Counted from the stretch's first letter, positions 16,036-25,282 are shown. The stretch is DNA of 64,000 nucleotides from an uncultured Lachnospiraceae bacterium (GCA_959022495.1 CAUEYX010000001.1:1-64000), one strand, 5' to 3'. Numbers and translations: made by a program. Notes: a model not told the origin generated them from the sequence alone.

Positions 16036-16633
16036 TATATGGGATGTAAGGTTTCTTTCTGCGGCATAGGATAGCAGCCATAAGGAAGCCGCTGATCAGC
16101 CCTCCTATATGTGCCCAGTTATCCACCCCGCCGCTTGTGAAGCCAAAGTACAGACTGAGCAGCACCATAACTGCCATTCCTCTGCCTGAAATTCTTCCCA
16201 GTCTGCCCCGGTTTAGAATTACAACGTAGAGCAGTGCTCCCATAAGCCCGAATACTGCCCCTGATGCTCCTGCAGACACAGCATATTCCTGAGTGGATAC
16301 ACCGTGATACAGCGACAGGACATTTCCTCCGATTCCACTGACCATATAAATAACCAAAAAACGAATTTTACCGATCTCTAACTCAAGATTCCATCCCAAT
16401 GCCCCAAGCAGAACCATATTATTGAGCAGATGACTGATACCGAAATGCAGAAACATGCTGGTGAATATACGATAAAACTCATGTTCCTGTGTCACCATAG
16501 GTTCATACATCGCTCCGTGCCGGAGCATGAATACTGCATCCTCTGTATCTCCAAAAATAGACAAGATCAAAAATACTGCGATATTGGCCGCAATCACTGC
16601 CGTTGTACAAACAGCTTCTGGCTTCTGTCTCAC
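16019..16633 (-). CDS. Rhomboid family intramembrane serine protease
   Basis: The 204-residue polytopic protein has the rhomboid catalytic dyad: Ser124 in AGASGAVFG and His175 in DNWAHIGGLISGF. The HLLNNM block near residues 68-73 supplies the conserved Asn. About six hydrophobic segments are visible. It cleaves substrates within the membrane; substrates are unknown. Its 3' end overlaps that of the convergent histidine kinase gene by 17 bases, and the tad locus lies directly upstream in the same direction. Confidence 0.93.
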   Translation of the reverse strand: MRQKPEAVCTTAVIAANIAVFLILSIFGDTEDAVFMLRHGAMYEPMVTQEHEFYRIFTSMFLHFGISHLLNNMVLLGALGWNLELEIGKIRFLVIYMVSGIGGNVLSLYHGVSTQEYAVSAGASGAVFGLMGALLYVVILNRGRLGRISGRGMAVMVLLSLYFGFTSGGVDNWAHIGGLISGFLMAAILCRRKKPYIPYIKLGE

Positions 16634-16667
16634 ACGAAAACCTCTTTTCTTTTATATGATCTTTTTA

Positions 16668-17477
16668 TTATAAAGGTCCTTCTGCCTCCTGTCCATCTAT
16701 TTCCGTTATCAGTTCCTCCCATCTTCCCCAGCGTCCACTCTTTATCTTTCTCACAGTCTTTTCCAAAATGCCATAGCGGGAACGCGGTTCCCTGAGTATC
16801 TCTGTGCGTTTTCCGGCAGGATTCTCTGCATCTTCTTCAGTGTCATCTTCATTGGTATAAAATACCGCCGCATCTGGAAGACCACGCCGCTCCTGTCTTT
16901 TATCTGATTCTCTTTGGGATTCTTTTTCCTTTCTGTATTCCTCCATAATTTTCTTAAGATCATAGCTTTCCCTTAATGTCTCTTTATGCAGCCTGTATAC
17001 GAGCAAAACACCGTCTGTGTCCTGATAATCCAGCCTTCTCACAAAATACTCTGTCATTTCATGAAACAGTGTACAGAGGTTCCTCTCCTTATCTGGATCT
17101 CTGACCGGCAGATAACAAAATCTGTATGTACCATTTTCTACAAACACAAGTTCCGGAACAAGCAGGACATTGTCAGGATCAAGCAGATGCCCTCTCACCT
17201 CATCAATCATTTCCATAAACTGCTCTGTAAATTGTTCTACATCTTCTTTTTTCATCTCCTTTCTTCCGTACAGTTTTTCCATGCTGATAGAATTCCCTGG
17301 ATAAAATGTATATCTGCTCTTTCCATCGCGCCCTTTACCTGCCACCTTTAATAGAAAAGGAATCTGATTGTGGATGAGCATCTTCATTTGATAATCTTCT
17401 TTATAAGAATTCTCCACATCCACATGGACTGCCGTGCGTTCCCATTCATTTTCATATATGATATTCACATTATCCAC
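16668..17477 (-). CDS. DUF6382-like protein at the end of the tad locus
   Basis: The 269-residue soluble protein has an N-terminal domain (about residues 1-180) resembling DUF6382, which elsewhere I recall preceding an FHA domain in tad loci. Here the C-terminal part is short, charged and lysine/glutamate-rich (about residues 185-269), with no FHA motif visible. It starts one base after the upstream TadE-like gene, so it is part of the operon. It may be a form that lost its phosphopeptide-binding domain. Family naming is from memory. Confidence 0.6.
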   Translation of the reverse strand: MDNVNIIYENEWERTAVHVDVENSYKEDYQMKMLIHNQIPFLLKVAGKGRDGKSRYTFYPGNSISMEKLYGRKEMKKEDVEQFTEQFMEMIDEVRGHLLDPDNVLLVPELVFVENGTYRFCYLPVRDPDKERNLCTLFHEMTEYFVRRLDYQDTDGVLLVYRLHKETLRESYDLKKIMEEYRKEKESQRESDKRQERRGLPDAAVFYTNEDDTEEDAENPAGKRTEILREPRSRYGILEKTVRKIKSGRWGRWEELITEIDGQEAEGPL

Positions 17478-17478
17478 C

Positions 17479-17913
17479 TCACTCGATCCACCTCATTTGT
17501 CTGATCTTCTTTTCAGGCGTAACAATCAACGCCTTTTGGGATACACTTAATTTCATGAATAACCTCTTCGCTGATGCTGATACTGTAACCTCATTTTTGT
17601 TTTGTTCAACAGATACATCCACATCGTTTAAATAGATCAACCTGCCTTTTGTCCGTTTTTTGAAAAAGGCCTCCAGATCATATGGTTCCTCTTTTCCTCT
17701 CTGTGCCTGTGCACCAAGTATGGCTGTCTCTCCCGCCGCACCATTTATGACAGCTTTATCATGATAATAAAAGACACTGTGCAGGATGATCACGAACAGC
17801 CCCAAAAATAGCGGCATGATATATGACATCTCAATCACAGAACTCCCCCATACATATTTCCCAAGTCTCTCTTTTGTTTTATTTTGACTCCTTTTTTGTC
17901 CCTTACATGCCAA
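17479..17913 (-). CDS. TadE-like minor pilin
   Basis: The 144-residue protein has a basic N-terminus, then a single hydrophobic pilin-like helix (SSVIEMSYIMPLFLGLFVIIL, about residues 24-44) with the Glu typical of TadE/TadF pseudopilins at SVIEMSY, and a short extracytoplasmic domain. It overlaps the prepilin peptidase gene by 11 bases and lies within the tad operon. Confidence 0.75.
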   Translation of the reverse strand: MACKGQKRSQNKTKERLGKYVWGSSVIEMSYIMPLFLGLFVIILHSVFYYHDKAVINGAAGETAILGAQAQRGKEEPYDLEAFFKKRTKGRLIYLNDVDVSVEQNKNEVTVSASAKRLFMKLSVSQKALIVTPEKKIRQMRWIE

Positions 17914-18373
17914 TAAGTATTCCTCCTATATACGCCGCCGCCAAAAACGGCACAAATGGAAATGAAGATTTTCTATTGAACCGGTGCCTGAACATCATGA
18001 CAGCTGAAAAGACAGCGGCCATAGTAAACGCGCCCATCAGCAGATACAGGATATTCCAAAATCCTACAAAAATCCCCATGATTGTAATCAAAATGCTGTC
18101 TCCATATCCAAATGCTTCCCTCGTTCCCCTGCTGATAAGAAGAAAGAAAAGACCAACGCATCCTCCCGCTGTCACCAGATACAGAGATGAATGCTGCCCA
18201 AATAAAGCTCCCAATACCGCAATCGGTACTCCGCTAAAAAGTATATTTATAGGAAGTTTTCTCCACTTAATATCCATCACAGCCAAAATCACTACATAGA
18301 CAGCAAATACACCCTGGCATATGATCCATCTGTTTTCAATCATAAAATCTGCTATGCTTTTTATTGCGAACAT
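17903..18373 (-). CDS. tadV: Prepilin peptidase of the A24 family (TadV/CpaA-like)
   Basis: The 156-residue membrane protein has the two catalytic aspartates of A24 peptidases: one in VMDIKWRKLP (about residue 34) and one in FGYGDSILI. It has about five hydrophobic helices and no N-methylation domain, as in TadV. It should trim the leader of the Flp-like pilin and the TadE-like proteins encoded alongside. Both ends overlap neighbouring genes slightly. Confidence 0.9.
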   Translation of the reverse strand: MFAIKSIADFMIENRWIICQGVFAVYVVILAVMDIKWRKLPINILFSGVPIAVLGALFGQHSSLYLVTAGGCVGLFFLLISRGTREAFGYGDSILITIMGIFVGFWNILYLLMGAFTMAAVFSAVMMFRHRFNRKSSFPFVPFLAAAYIGGILIGM

Positions 18374-19239
18374 CTAGAGCATGCCCCCATTCCTGTAATT
18401 TCTGACCGTTTTACTGCGTGTATTGTGCGTTTCAGCCCGCTGCAGCCAAGGGTATTATGATATCTGTCTCCGGACTCTGTAATATAGATTCCTCCCATGA
18501 GCGGACCAAATACGCACTTTTCACATGCATAATATTTTCCTCCGCTTTCATTTCGCAGATCCGGAAGCTGATCAGATGAAACTGCGCGTATTGAAAGATG
18601 AAGATAGGAACATTGATAATCTTCATGATAAACTTTCCCATTATCTGTCACATAAACGATATCTTCTCCATTCTCTCCTTCCTGTCCCGTCCTATATCCA
18701 GTCCACGCGCTTATTTTAAAAGATTCCTCTAGCTGAGCCGAAGGGTTCATAAATATAGGAAGAGGAATCTGTATTTTATATGTAACTTTAATATGCATCT
18801 CTCCCGTATCAGGCGAGACATAGGAGCCTAAGCAGGAGATTCCATCTCCGCCGCCCTTTAATATACTTCTGTCCACCCGTTCTTTCCCAATCAGAGAAAT
18901 CATATCTGATTTCATCTTCCATATATTAAGTACTGGGACAATGGCTGTATCTTCGGCAGCACTTTTCGCTGCATTTTGAGCCGCATTCAGTATACTGATC
19001 CGTATACTCTGTATTTCAATCAGCCAGATCAGACATAATACTGCAAAAAGAAACAACGGAATTCCAAAAGCTGCTTCAATCGTAACACTGGCATTTTTCT
19101 TTTTTTCTTCTATATTTACGATACCTCTATTTTCTTTTGTTATCTCCGGTGCAGATGCCCTTTCCGATTTCATTAGGGCTATTATTTCCATATTCGGTTG
19201 TATTGTCATCGCAGCCGATTTTCCTTTCTTAAAAGACAC
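18361..19239 (-). CDS. TadE-like protein with two C-terminal cysteine modules
   Basis: The 292-residue product (GTG start as listed; internal ATGs at codons 11, 16 and 23 are possible) has a pilin-like helix beginning KKKNASVTIEAAFGIPLFLF, which fits TadE/TadG processing. After an extracytoplasmic domain come two repeated modules: VYVTDNGKVYHEDYQCSYL with a later YACEKC, and IYITESGDRYHNTLGCSGL with a later CSRC. Each gives a Cys plus a CxxC pair and a His, suggesting a metal or disulfide site. The codons before the helix overlap one arm of a 27-bp inverted repeat, so the true start is uncertain. Confidence 0.65.
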   Translation of the reverse strand: MSFKKGKSAAMTIQPNMEIIALMKSERASAPEITKENRGIVNIEEKKKNASVTIEAAFGIPLFLFAVLCLIWLIEIQSIRISILNAAQNAAKSAAEDTAIVPVLNIWKMKSDMISLIGKERVDRSILKGGGDGISCLGSYVSPDTGEMHIKVTYKIQIPLPIFMNPSAQLEESFKISAWTGYRTGQEGENGEDIVYVTDNGKVYHEDYQCSYLHLSIRAVSSDQLPDLRNESGGKYYACEKCVFGPLMGGIYITESGDRYHNTLGCSGLKRTIHAVKRSEITGMGACSRCSQ

Positions 19240-19310
19240 AGTTTACATTGGTAAGTTCCGCCTGAGGGATGGCGGTAAAGAAAGAAAGGGCATCTGCACC
19301 GGAGATAACA
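19138..19310. repeat. Perfect 27-bp inverted repeat flanking 119 bp in the tad locus
   Basis: The arm at 19138-19164 (TGTTATCTCCGGTGCAGATG and on) and the arm at 19284-19310 (its exact reverse complement, ending ACCGGAGATAACA) bracket the 5' end of the TadE-like gene. The right arm lies between that gene and the end of the DUF5702-like gene. Perfect identity in a region where only one arm is coding argues for recent origin or upkeep by recombination. Confidence 0.8.
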
Positions 19311-19326
19311 CTCGAATCAGCTGATA

Positions 19327-20742
19327 TTACTCGTATCCAAAATAAACAGGATATGTATAGGTAATATCTCCAAGTATTACCGCTGTGTTTTTTAATTTTA
19401 TTTTTGACACGCAATGATCAGCTCTAAAATATCCCATTCCATACTCAGATTTCAGATTCTCTTCAATTCTGTCCAGAGACCGCATTGTCGTATCCTGCTG
19501 ATCTGCCATGAATAGGAATATTCTGAGATAATCTTTATAAGATATCCCTCCCTGTGCATCTTCGTCCCCGGTCTTTGCAAAACCTTCTCCCAGAGTGAGC
19601 AATTCCGGAAGAGATACCTGCCAGTTTTCCTTTGTTTTTATCAGCGGTACTTTATTTCCCGATAAAAGCGTACGCAGATCTACCGTACTCTCGCCCGCAG
19701 CCCATGCGAATAGAACCAGCTGTTTTACAACTTCCATACCTTCCGGTATGAGAAGCAGAATTGAGATCGCTGCCGCCAGCGCCTCAGCTTCTGCCTGCTT
19801 TCCCATATCTCCCGTAAGATACGCATAATTGAGGGCAGTTCGGATCAGGAAAATCTTAAGGAGAACGGATTCCAGATTTTCTTTATCGGATGGTTTTCCT
19901 GACAGAATGTACTCAGTTTCATAGGAAAGGGATCTGGGGTTTTCATTATCCGGTTCTTTATTATCAGAAGCGTTCGTAAAGCTCTGTAATATGTACTCGT
20001 TAAATAGAAGTCTTTCTTCAATCCCATCCAAACCTGTACGTGCCGGAAAACTTCCCCGTCCGGTATGGATGAGACGTTCTGACACCTGCTCCTTTTTATC
20101 AACCGTCTTTCCTGACAACGTCATGTCATCCGGCATTACAACTGACAATAATCCTGATTTTTCTATCTGTTCAAGACAGCTGAACGGGTTTCCAGTCTCA
20201 GCTTCCTCTGCTATTTCCTGTCCTTCTTCCTGCGTATCAGAAACAGCGGCTGCCGCTTCCTTTAGCTCTTCGAATCTCTGTGTTAAGGTTTCTTCCTCAT
20301 TCTGTATGGATTCTCCTTCAATACACTGCTGCTCCCACTTATCCGTAAGTCCTGTGAAATCACGTATTAATCCCACGCCATAGCAGGATTCCATATATGC
20401 TGTGACCTGTTCCCGGAATGCCTGTCCACGATTATCCGTCAAAAACTGTATCTCCGTTATTTCATGATCCGTATCTCCCACTCCATAATAATGCATTCTT
20501 CCGATAATCCTATCCTCTTTGAATTCCCCCGTTTTATAAGTTCCCTCTATTGCAAATATATGGTATTCCTCTAATAGATCTTTCTGGTATTCACCAAATA
20601 TAGAAAATATTGCGCTGTCCGTCTCAAGACGGCTTCTATTTTTTGAAGTCTGGATGACTACGGTCCCAATAATTCCCAATATGAATGATACAATCAGAAT
20701 CAATACCATACTCAGGAACACCGTGATCTCCGCTCTCCTCAT
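19327..20742 (-). CDS. DUF5702-like tad locus protein
   Basis: The 471-residue protein has one N-terminal hydrophobic helix (ITVFLSMVLILIVSFILGII, about residues 6-25) and a large extracytoplasmic part with long helical stretches, resembling the DUF5702 family found in Clostridial tad loci. It may act as a TadG-like surface or assembly component. It begins two bases after the Flp-like pilin stop codon. No catalytic motif is visible. Confidence 0.65.
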   Translation of the reverse strand: MRRAEITVFLSMVLILIVSFILGIIGTVVIQTSKNRSRLETDSAIFSIFGEYQKDLLEEYHIFAIEGTYKTGEFKEDRIIGRMHYYGVGDTDHEITEIQFLTDNRGQAFREQVTAYMESCYGVGLIRDFTGLTDKWEQQCIEGESIQNEEETLTQRFEELKEAAAAVSDTQEEGQEIAEEAETGNPFSCLEQIEKSGLLSVVMPDDMTLSGKTVDKKEQVSERLIHTGRGSFPARTGLDGIEERLLFNEYILQSFTNASDNKEPDNENPRSLSYETEYILSGKPSDKENLESVLLKIFLIRTALNYAYLTGDMGKQAEAEALAAAISILLLIPEGMEVVKQLVLFAWAAGESTVDLRTLLSGNKVPLIKTKENWQVSLPELLTLGEGFAKTGDEDAQGGISYKDYLRIFLFMADQQDTTMRSLDRIEENLKSEYGMGYFRADHCVSKIKLKNTAVILGDITYTYPVYFGYE

Positions 20743-20744
20743 AA

Positions 20745-20978
20745 TTAAATGCCGGAACTCTCGGATGTAATCTTATCAAAGATCGTATTAATCAGATTGA
20801 TGAGCTGACTTTTAAAGATAAGCAGAAGTGCTATAACAATGACAAGGATCAGCACAAGCTCAATTACGGTAATTCCAGACACATATTTGTGACTTATAAC
20901 AAAATCACGGATCTTCTGTTTAATTAGTGATGACATTATTTGTCCATTTCTTTTAATATTTGTTATCATTATTTTCAC
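20745..20978 (-). CDS. Flp-like type IVb pilin candidate
   Basis: This 77-residue protein is started at GTG 20978, nine bases after GGAGG; an ATG at 20987 abuts that site and is less likely. It has a short basic leader, then YVSGITVIELVLILVIVIAL with the pilin-type Glu after the leader, and a short polar tail. Size, single helix and position between tadC and the TadE-like genes fit the major Flp pilin. The canonical processing glycine could be that in VSGIT. Confidence 0.65.
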   Translation of the reverse strand: MKIMITNIKRNGQIMSSLIKQKIRDFVISHKYVSGITVIELVLILVIVIALLLIFKSQLINLINTIFDKITSESSGI

Positions 20979-21038
20979 GGAGATCATCCTCCTTTTCTAT
21001 TCTCCGATCTGCTGTTTTATCATCCTCTTCCCAGAAGT

Positions 21039-22313
21039 TTAAATCTGTATGGAAAAAAATGCCGGCACAATCACAATAGCAAAGACAATCATCAACATAA
21101 GGAATAAAGGAATGACAAGTTTTGTACTGGCTTCTTCTCCCAGTTTTTTAGCCAGATTCTTACGCTCTTCAAATGCTTCTTCCGCCTCCCTTCCAAGAAG
21201 ATCTGTCAATCCTTTTGATCCTTTTCTGAGATTCTGAGATAACATTGACCCAAATTTTCGATAAATAGGAAGACCACATCTGATCCCATAATTCTCGTAT
21301 GCTTCTCCTTCCGGAAGGCCTCCCCGGATCTGGTACATAGCAGCCGTCATCTCCTCATATGCTCTTCTTTTGTGTTTCTCATCTTTCCCCTGGTATTTCT
21401 TCTCATAGTCACTCACAATACAGAACCATGCTTTTCTGATCGTCATTCCGGCACGGATATAGAGATTGAATTTATTGATAATCTGCGGATAATCCATCTT
21501 CATCTGCCGGACGATCTTCTTCTCTTCTTCCTTCTTCTTCTGAGAAGAAGAAACAATGATCAGGCACGCGGCTCCCATCCCAAGGATCAGCACAGCGAAT
21601 GCCCTTGTATTTGTTTCATACTCCCACTGTATCTCTTTTCCATCTACATATTTAGGAAGTACAAGAAACTCTTCTGTTTTCGTTTTTTCATCAGAGAGAG
21701 CTGCTTCTTCTCGGATCTCTTCTAATAACCGTTCTTCTGCATTTCGCAGCGGCGGAAATACATTGGCATAAAACTCACACACTGCCTGCTCCTCCCCATA
21801 ACTTAATACCGCCGTAAGTTTGACCTGTGTGCCGGAATCTTTCAAGGCGTCCTTTTGAAGATTTCCCTGGATATCCATAACCTTATAGTTATCCAGTTCC
21901 CAGGATACTCGTATGCCTGTCTTTGGTATCTCACTAATCAGTTCCAGATCCTTCCTCACTTCATCCAGATTTTCATTCTGTCCAAGGATCAGCCGCTCCA
22001 GCTCTTCCCCTGCGTCGGTAAATACCTGCTGGATTTCGGAAGGAGCATACGCTCTTCCTCTGACTGGTATCTGGATTTTTCTTTCTTCCCCGGATTCACC
22101 GATACGGACCTTCATATTATAAACTGCATCCTGATCTGTACCGCCGCGTTTGATTACGCTTTCTCCTCTTGTATTTGTCATGACGTTTCCTGCATTATCC
22201 ACTATATAAAGACCTGCCGTACATATTATGGATACTGCCGCGAGAACTCCTGCTTTGATATTAACGTTTTTTTCCTTTAAGTATCTGCTTATGTATTTCG
22301 TTATCTTTTTCAT
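21039..22313 (-). CDS. tadC: TadC-like inner-membrane platform protein
   Basis: The 424-residue protein has an N-terminal helix (about residues 20-38), an extracytoplasmic domain, a second helix (FAVLILGMGAACLIIVSS), then a cytoplasmic type II secretion F-like segment (YPQIINKFNLYIRAGMTIRK to LTDLLGREAEEAFEERKNLA) and a C-terminal helix. The large exported domain between the first two helices is longer than in textbook TadC. It should form the assembly platform with TadB. Confidence 0.8.
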   Translation of the reverse strand: MKKITKYISRYLKEKNVNIKAGVLAAVSIICTAGLYIVDNAGNVMTNTRGESVIKRGGTDQDAVYNMKVRIGESGEERKIQIPVRGRAYAPSEIQQVFTDAGEELERLILGQNENLDEVRKDLELISEIPKTGIRVSWELDNYKVMDIQGNLQKDALKDSGTQVKLTAVLSYGEEQAVCEFYANVFPPLRNAEERLLEEIREEAALSDEKTKTEEFLVLPKYVDGKEIQWEYETNTRAFAVLILGMGAACLIIVSSSQKKKEEEKKIVRQMKMDYPQIINKFNLYIRAGMTIRKAWFCIVSDYEKKYQGKDEKHKRRAYEEMTAAMYQIRGGLPEGEAYENYGIRCGLPIYRKFGSMLSQNLRKGSKGLTDLLGREAEEAFEERKNLAKKLGEEASTKLVIPLFLMLMIVFAIVIVPAFFSIQI

Positions 22314-22316
22314 CAG

Positions 22317-23072
22317 TTATACCTCAATACAGATGATCCTTCTTCCAAGACAGTAAGCCGCCAGATACACACATAGACAGCCGCTCATTATGACAGCCCC
22401 TGCGATATTTCCGTATAAAACACTCAGAAATTCTCCGAACGTCAGCTTCATATACAGAATAATGGCAAATGGGACAGCGCACATAATATCAAACTCAAGC
22501 TTTTTTGACGCCAGCATTGTCTCGATCTCTTTCTCTGTGTCAATCTTGTCACTGATGATCTTAACTGCATTCCTTATCATAGAGATACTGTCTCCTCCGC
22601 TCTTCTTCGCGGCGGAAAGTACGTTAACAAAATTCGCAGCGTCCTCCTGACCTGTCCGTCTGGCAAAACCGGCAAGAACCTCTTCTGCTGACATATTCAT
22701 ATCCAGCTGGTGCGCCATCGTCTCATATTCCTTCCGAATTCTTGTTTCTTCCGGGTACATAGGTTCTATATCTTTCCCCACTTCCCGAATCGCATTTTCT
22801 ATAGAATATCCTGCCTTTAGGGCAGATGCCATGGCCTGAATACTATCCCTGAACTGCATCCTGAATTCTTGTTCTTTTTTCTTTGATATATCTCCTGCCC
22901 ATTCTTTTATGTACAGTACCCATACAGGGAGTAACAGCGGCGCAGGCAGAAAGGAATCATAAAATACATAGAGCATCAGAATGACGATGCCTGCCGCCTT
23001 AGTAAATCCAATGGCATATTCATGTTTTCTGATATCCTGCCGCCATAAGTTTGTTTCGATTTTCAAGTTCAC
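22317..23072 (-). CDS. tadB: TadB-like inner-membrane platform protein
   Basis: The 251-residue protein has an N-terminal hydrophobic pair (about residues 24-55), then a type II secretion F domain (FRDSIQAMASALKAGYSIENA, ETMAHQLDMNMSAEEVL, SAAKKSGGDSISMIRNAVKI) and two C-terminal helices. It overlaps the end of tadA by 53 bases with a GTG start, though a later start is possible. It is the partner of TadC. Confidence 0.8.
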   Translation of the reverse strand: MNLKIETNLWRQDIRKHEYAIGFTKAAGIVILMLYVFYDSFLPAPLLLPVWVLYIKEWAGDISKKKEQEFRMQFRDSIQAMASALKAGYSIENAIREVGKDIEPMYPEETRIRKEYETMAHQLDMNMSAEEVLAGFARRTGQEDAANFVNVLSAAKKSGGDSISMIRNAVKIISDKIDTEKEIETMLASKKLEFDIMCAVPFAIILYMKLTFGEFLSVLYGNIAGAVIMSGCLCVYLAAYCLGRRIICIEV

Positions 23073-24234
23073 TGACCTTCACAAGGCATCCTTTAATTTT
23101 TTCATTTTCCATCCCCTCCTCTCTGAATTCATAGAGGGTCTTTGTCTGTATCCTCCCATCACTATATCCCAGTATCTCTTCAATCTGCATCACCCTTCGG
23201 CTCTTATCCCTGAGACGGCTTAAGTGGATTATAATATCAAGTGCTGACGCAATCTGCCTCTGAATCGCCTGAAGTGGAAGATCAATCCCCATCATCATCA
23301 TTGTCTCAAGGCGGTACAGCATATCAGAAGGATTATTGGCATGTCCGGTTGACATGGAACCACTGTGACCGTTCAGCATGGCGGAAGATATCATATCTAC
23401 CGTCTCTTCTCCCCGCACTTCTCCCACGATAATCCTGTCCGGCCTCATTCGAAGAGCTGAACGGATCAGCTCCCGGATTGTCACAGCTCCCTCTCCTTCC
23501 ATATTGGGACCGCGCGCCTCAAGCCTCACCAAGTTTGCCACTCCCTGTATCTGCAGTTCTGCATTATCCTCAATGGTAATAATACGCTCATCTTTTGGTA
23601 TAAAATCGGACATCGCGTTTAAAAATGTCGTTTTCCCTGCGCCTGTCCCCCCGCTGACGAAGATATTGTATTTGGATCTTACCAGCTTTTCTAAAAATGC
23701 CGCCGCTTCTTTTGTCAGACTCTCCATATAGATCAGCTGTCTCATTGTGACCGCGTCTGAAGGGAATTTACGAATTGTCATGACCGGTCCATTGACCGCC
23801 ACCGGCTGAAGTACAACATTGACTCTGGACCCGTCTTTCAGCCGTGCATCCACAATGGGGGACGCCTCATTCACATACCGGTTCGCTTCCCCGGCAATCT
23901 GCTGAATCACGTCATTCAAACGCTCTTCTGATAGAAAATGCCTGTCTGTCTGATAGAGTTTTCCTTTCTTTTCATAAAATATATTTTCTGTCCCATTTAC
24001 CATAATTTCTGTGATTTCATCATCCTCTATCAGGTCCTGGAGAATATCCAGGCGGCGGAAGGCATTAAAAAGCTCTCTGCTTATCTTAATTTTCTCTCCC
24101 AGGGACAAGAATTCTTTCCGGCCTTCTTCGTCGATTACACACCGTATAATCTCCTGAAGTTCCTCCTCCCCTGTCTCCTTTGTCATATCCATTCTAAGCA
24201 TAACCTGCTCATACAGCATTTCTATCCTTTGCAT
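23020..24234 (-). CDS. tadA: TadA/CpaF secretion ATPase of the Tad pilus
   Basis: The start at 24234 (MQRIEMLYEQVML) is chosen because GGGAG lies just upstream; a longer in-frame form begins at 24273. The protein of 404 residues has Walker A (NIFVSGGTGAGKTTFLNAM), the Asp box region IITIEDNAELQI, Walker B (DRIIVGEVRGEETVDMI) and the His box NGHSGSMSTGHANN. It powers pilin assembly. It overlaps the end of tadZ, so the two are translationally coupled. Confidence 0.95.
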   Translation of the reverse strand: MQRIEMLYEQVMLRMDMTKETGEEELQEIIRCVIDEEGRKEFLSLGEKIKISRELFNAFRRLDILQDLIEDDEITEIMVNGTENIFYEKKGKLYQTDRHFLSEERLNDVIQQIAGEANRYVNEASPIVDARLKDGSRVNVVLQPVAVNGPVMTIRKFPSDAVTMRQLIYMESLTKEAAAFLEKLVRSKYNIFVSGGTGAGKTTFLNAMSDFIPKDERIITIEDNAELQIQGVANLVRLEARGPNMEGEGAVTIRELIRSALRMRPDRIIVGEVRGEETVDMISSAMLNGHSGSMSTGHANNPSDMLYRLETMMMMGIDLPLQAIQRQIASALDIIIHLSRLRDKSRRVMQIEEILGYSDGRIQTKTLYEFREEGMENEKIKGCLVKVSELENRNKLMAAGYQKT

Positions 24235-25282
24235 GATCACTCCCACATCTTTCCTGTCTGTTTCCTTTTCCAACCTGCCTTTTTACAGTATTTCTTAGTA
24301 TATCTTCATATCCTGCAGCCCTCAAATTATTTTCATACTGCTCAAGCTTTGCCTCAGCTGCTCCTTCGCAGATATATGGCGTATAAATACGGTCACATTT
24401 TCTGAGAATATCATAGAGTCCATTCACCGCATCTCCAAGATCTAAAATAATTACTTCATAAATACATTTATTAACAATCATATCCAAAAGGCTGATCCAT
24501 TCCTCAGCTTTAACTGAACGCACATCCTGCTCATTCTTCATTGGGAGAATATAATCCATCCCTCCTTTTTGTGCAGTCATGGCTGTAAGCTTCAGCCCAC
24601 AGTCCCCACCATCCTGCTTTATAAAGTAAAAAAGATCACCAAGATTCTTTTCTGTTTCTTCTTTGAAATAGTATGCCCCTCCAGAATATCCTTCCATATT
24701 AAGGTAAAGGACCGGAACCTGCCTGGCCATCTTCTGACCAAGCCGAATGGCAAATTTCGTCTTACCAATCCGGTGCACCGGTGAATAGATTCCAACCAGC
24801 CCCCTGATCACCGGTTCGTCCCGGATTTTCCAATCCCCTTGTTTTTCTTCTACATGTTCTCCTTCATATCTCTGCCTGCAGCCAGTCCTATCGGTCAGCA
24901 TCTGCTCCTCTTTTTTCGATACTTTGCTGCTCCTGTTTATATTCCTTCGTATGGTTCTGACAATCTCCTGCGCGGACTGATAACGGAACAAAGGGATGGT
25001 TCCCCTCTCTTCTTTTCTTCCGGGAATTCCGGTGAGAATAAATCTTTTTTCCACATCATACTGACTGAATATCTCTTTCTCACATTCTTCTCCGATAAGC
25101 AGTATCTCTGTACGGGATTTTTCCAAAAGTTCTTCTATTCTTTTGGAATCATGAAAAAGATGAAACTGGTATTCCCCCTCAAACTGTTCGGCAAGAATCT
25201 GTAAAAGATGTTCTGAATACTCTTGCTGTATATCGCAGATCACAAAGTTCCCCGACACACTCTCTTTTTTCTCTTCTGACAT
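24209..25282 (-). CDS. tadZ: TadZ/CpaE-like protein with a degenerate P-loop
   Basis: The 357-residue protein has a receiver-like N-terminal domain (FVICDIQQEYSEHLLQILAE, TEILLIGEE, RFILTG) and a ParA/MinD-type ATPase-like domain (GIYSPVHRIGKTKFAIRLGQ, PVLYLNMEGYSGGAYYF, YEVIILDLGDAVNGLYDIL). The usual deviant Walker A with its signature lysine is replaced by PVHRIGKT, and the receiver domain lacks a clear phosphorylation site, as in other TadZ proteins. Members localise the pilus machine at the pole. It is the first gene of the operon. Confidence 0.85.
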   Translation of the reverse strand: MSEEKKESVSGNFVICDIQQEYSEHLLQILAEQFEGEYQFHLFHDSKRIEELLEKSRTEILLIGEECEKEIFSQYDVEKRFILTGIPGRKEERGTIPLFRYQSAQEIVRTIRRNINRSSKVSKKEEQMLTDRTGCRQRYEGEHVEEKQGDWKIRDEPVIRGLVGIYSPVHRIGKTKFAIRLGQKMARQVPVLYLNMEGYSGGAYYFKEETEKNLGDLFYFIKQDGGDCGLKLTAMTAQKGGMDYILPMKNEQDVRSVKAEEWISLLDMIVNKCIYEVIILDLGDAVNGLYDILRKCDRIYTPYICEGAAEAKLEQYENNLRAAGYEDILRNTVKRQVGKGNRQERCGSDHAKDRNAV

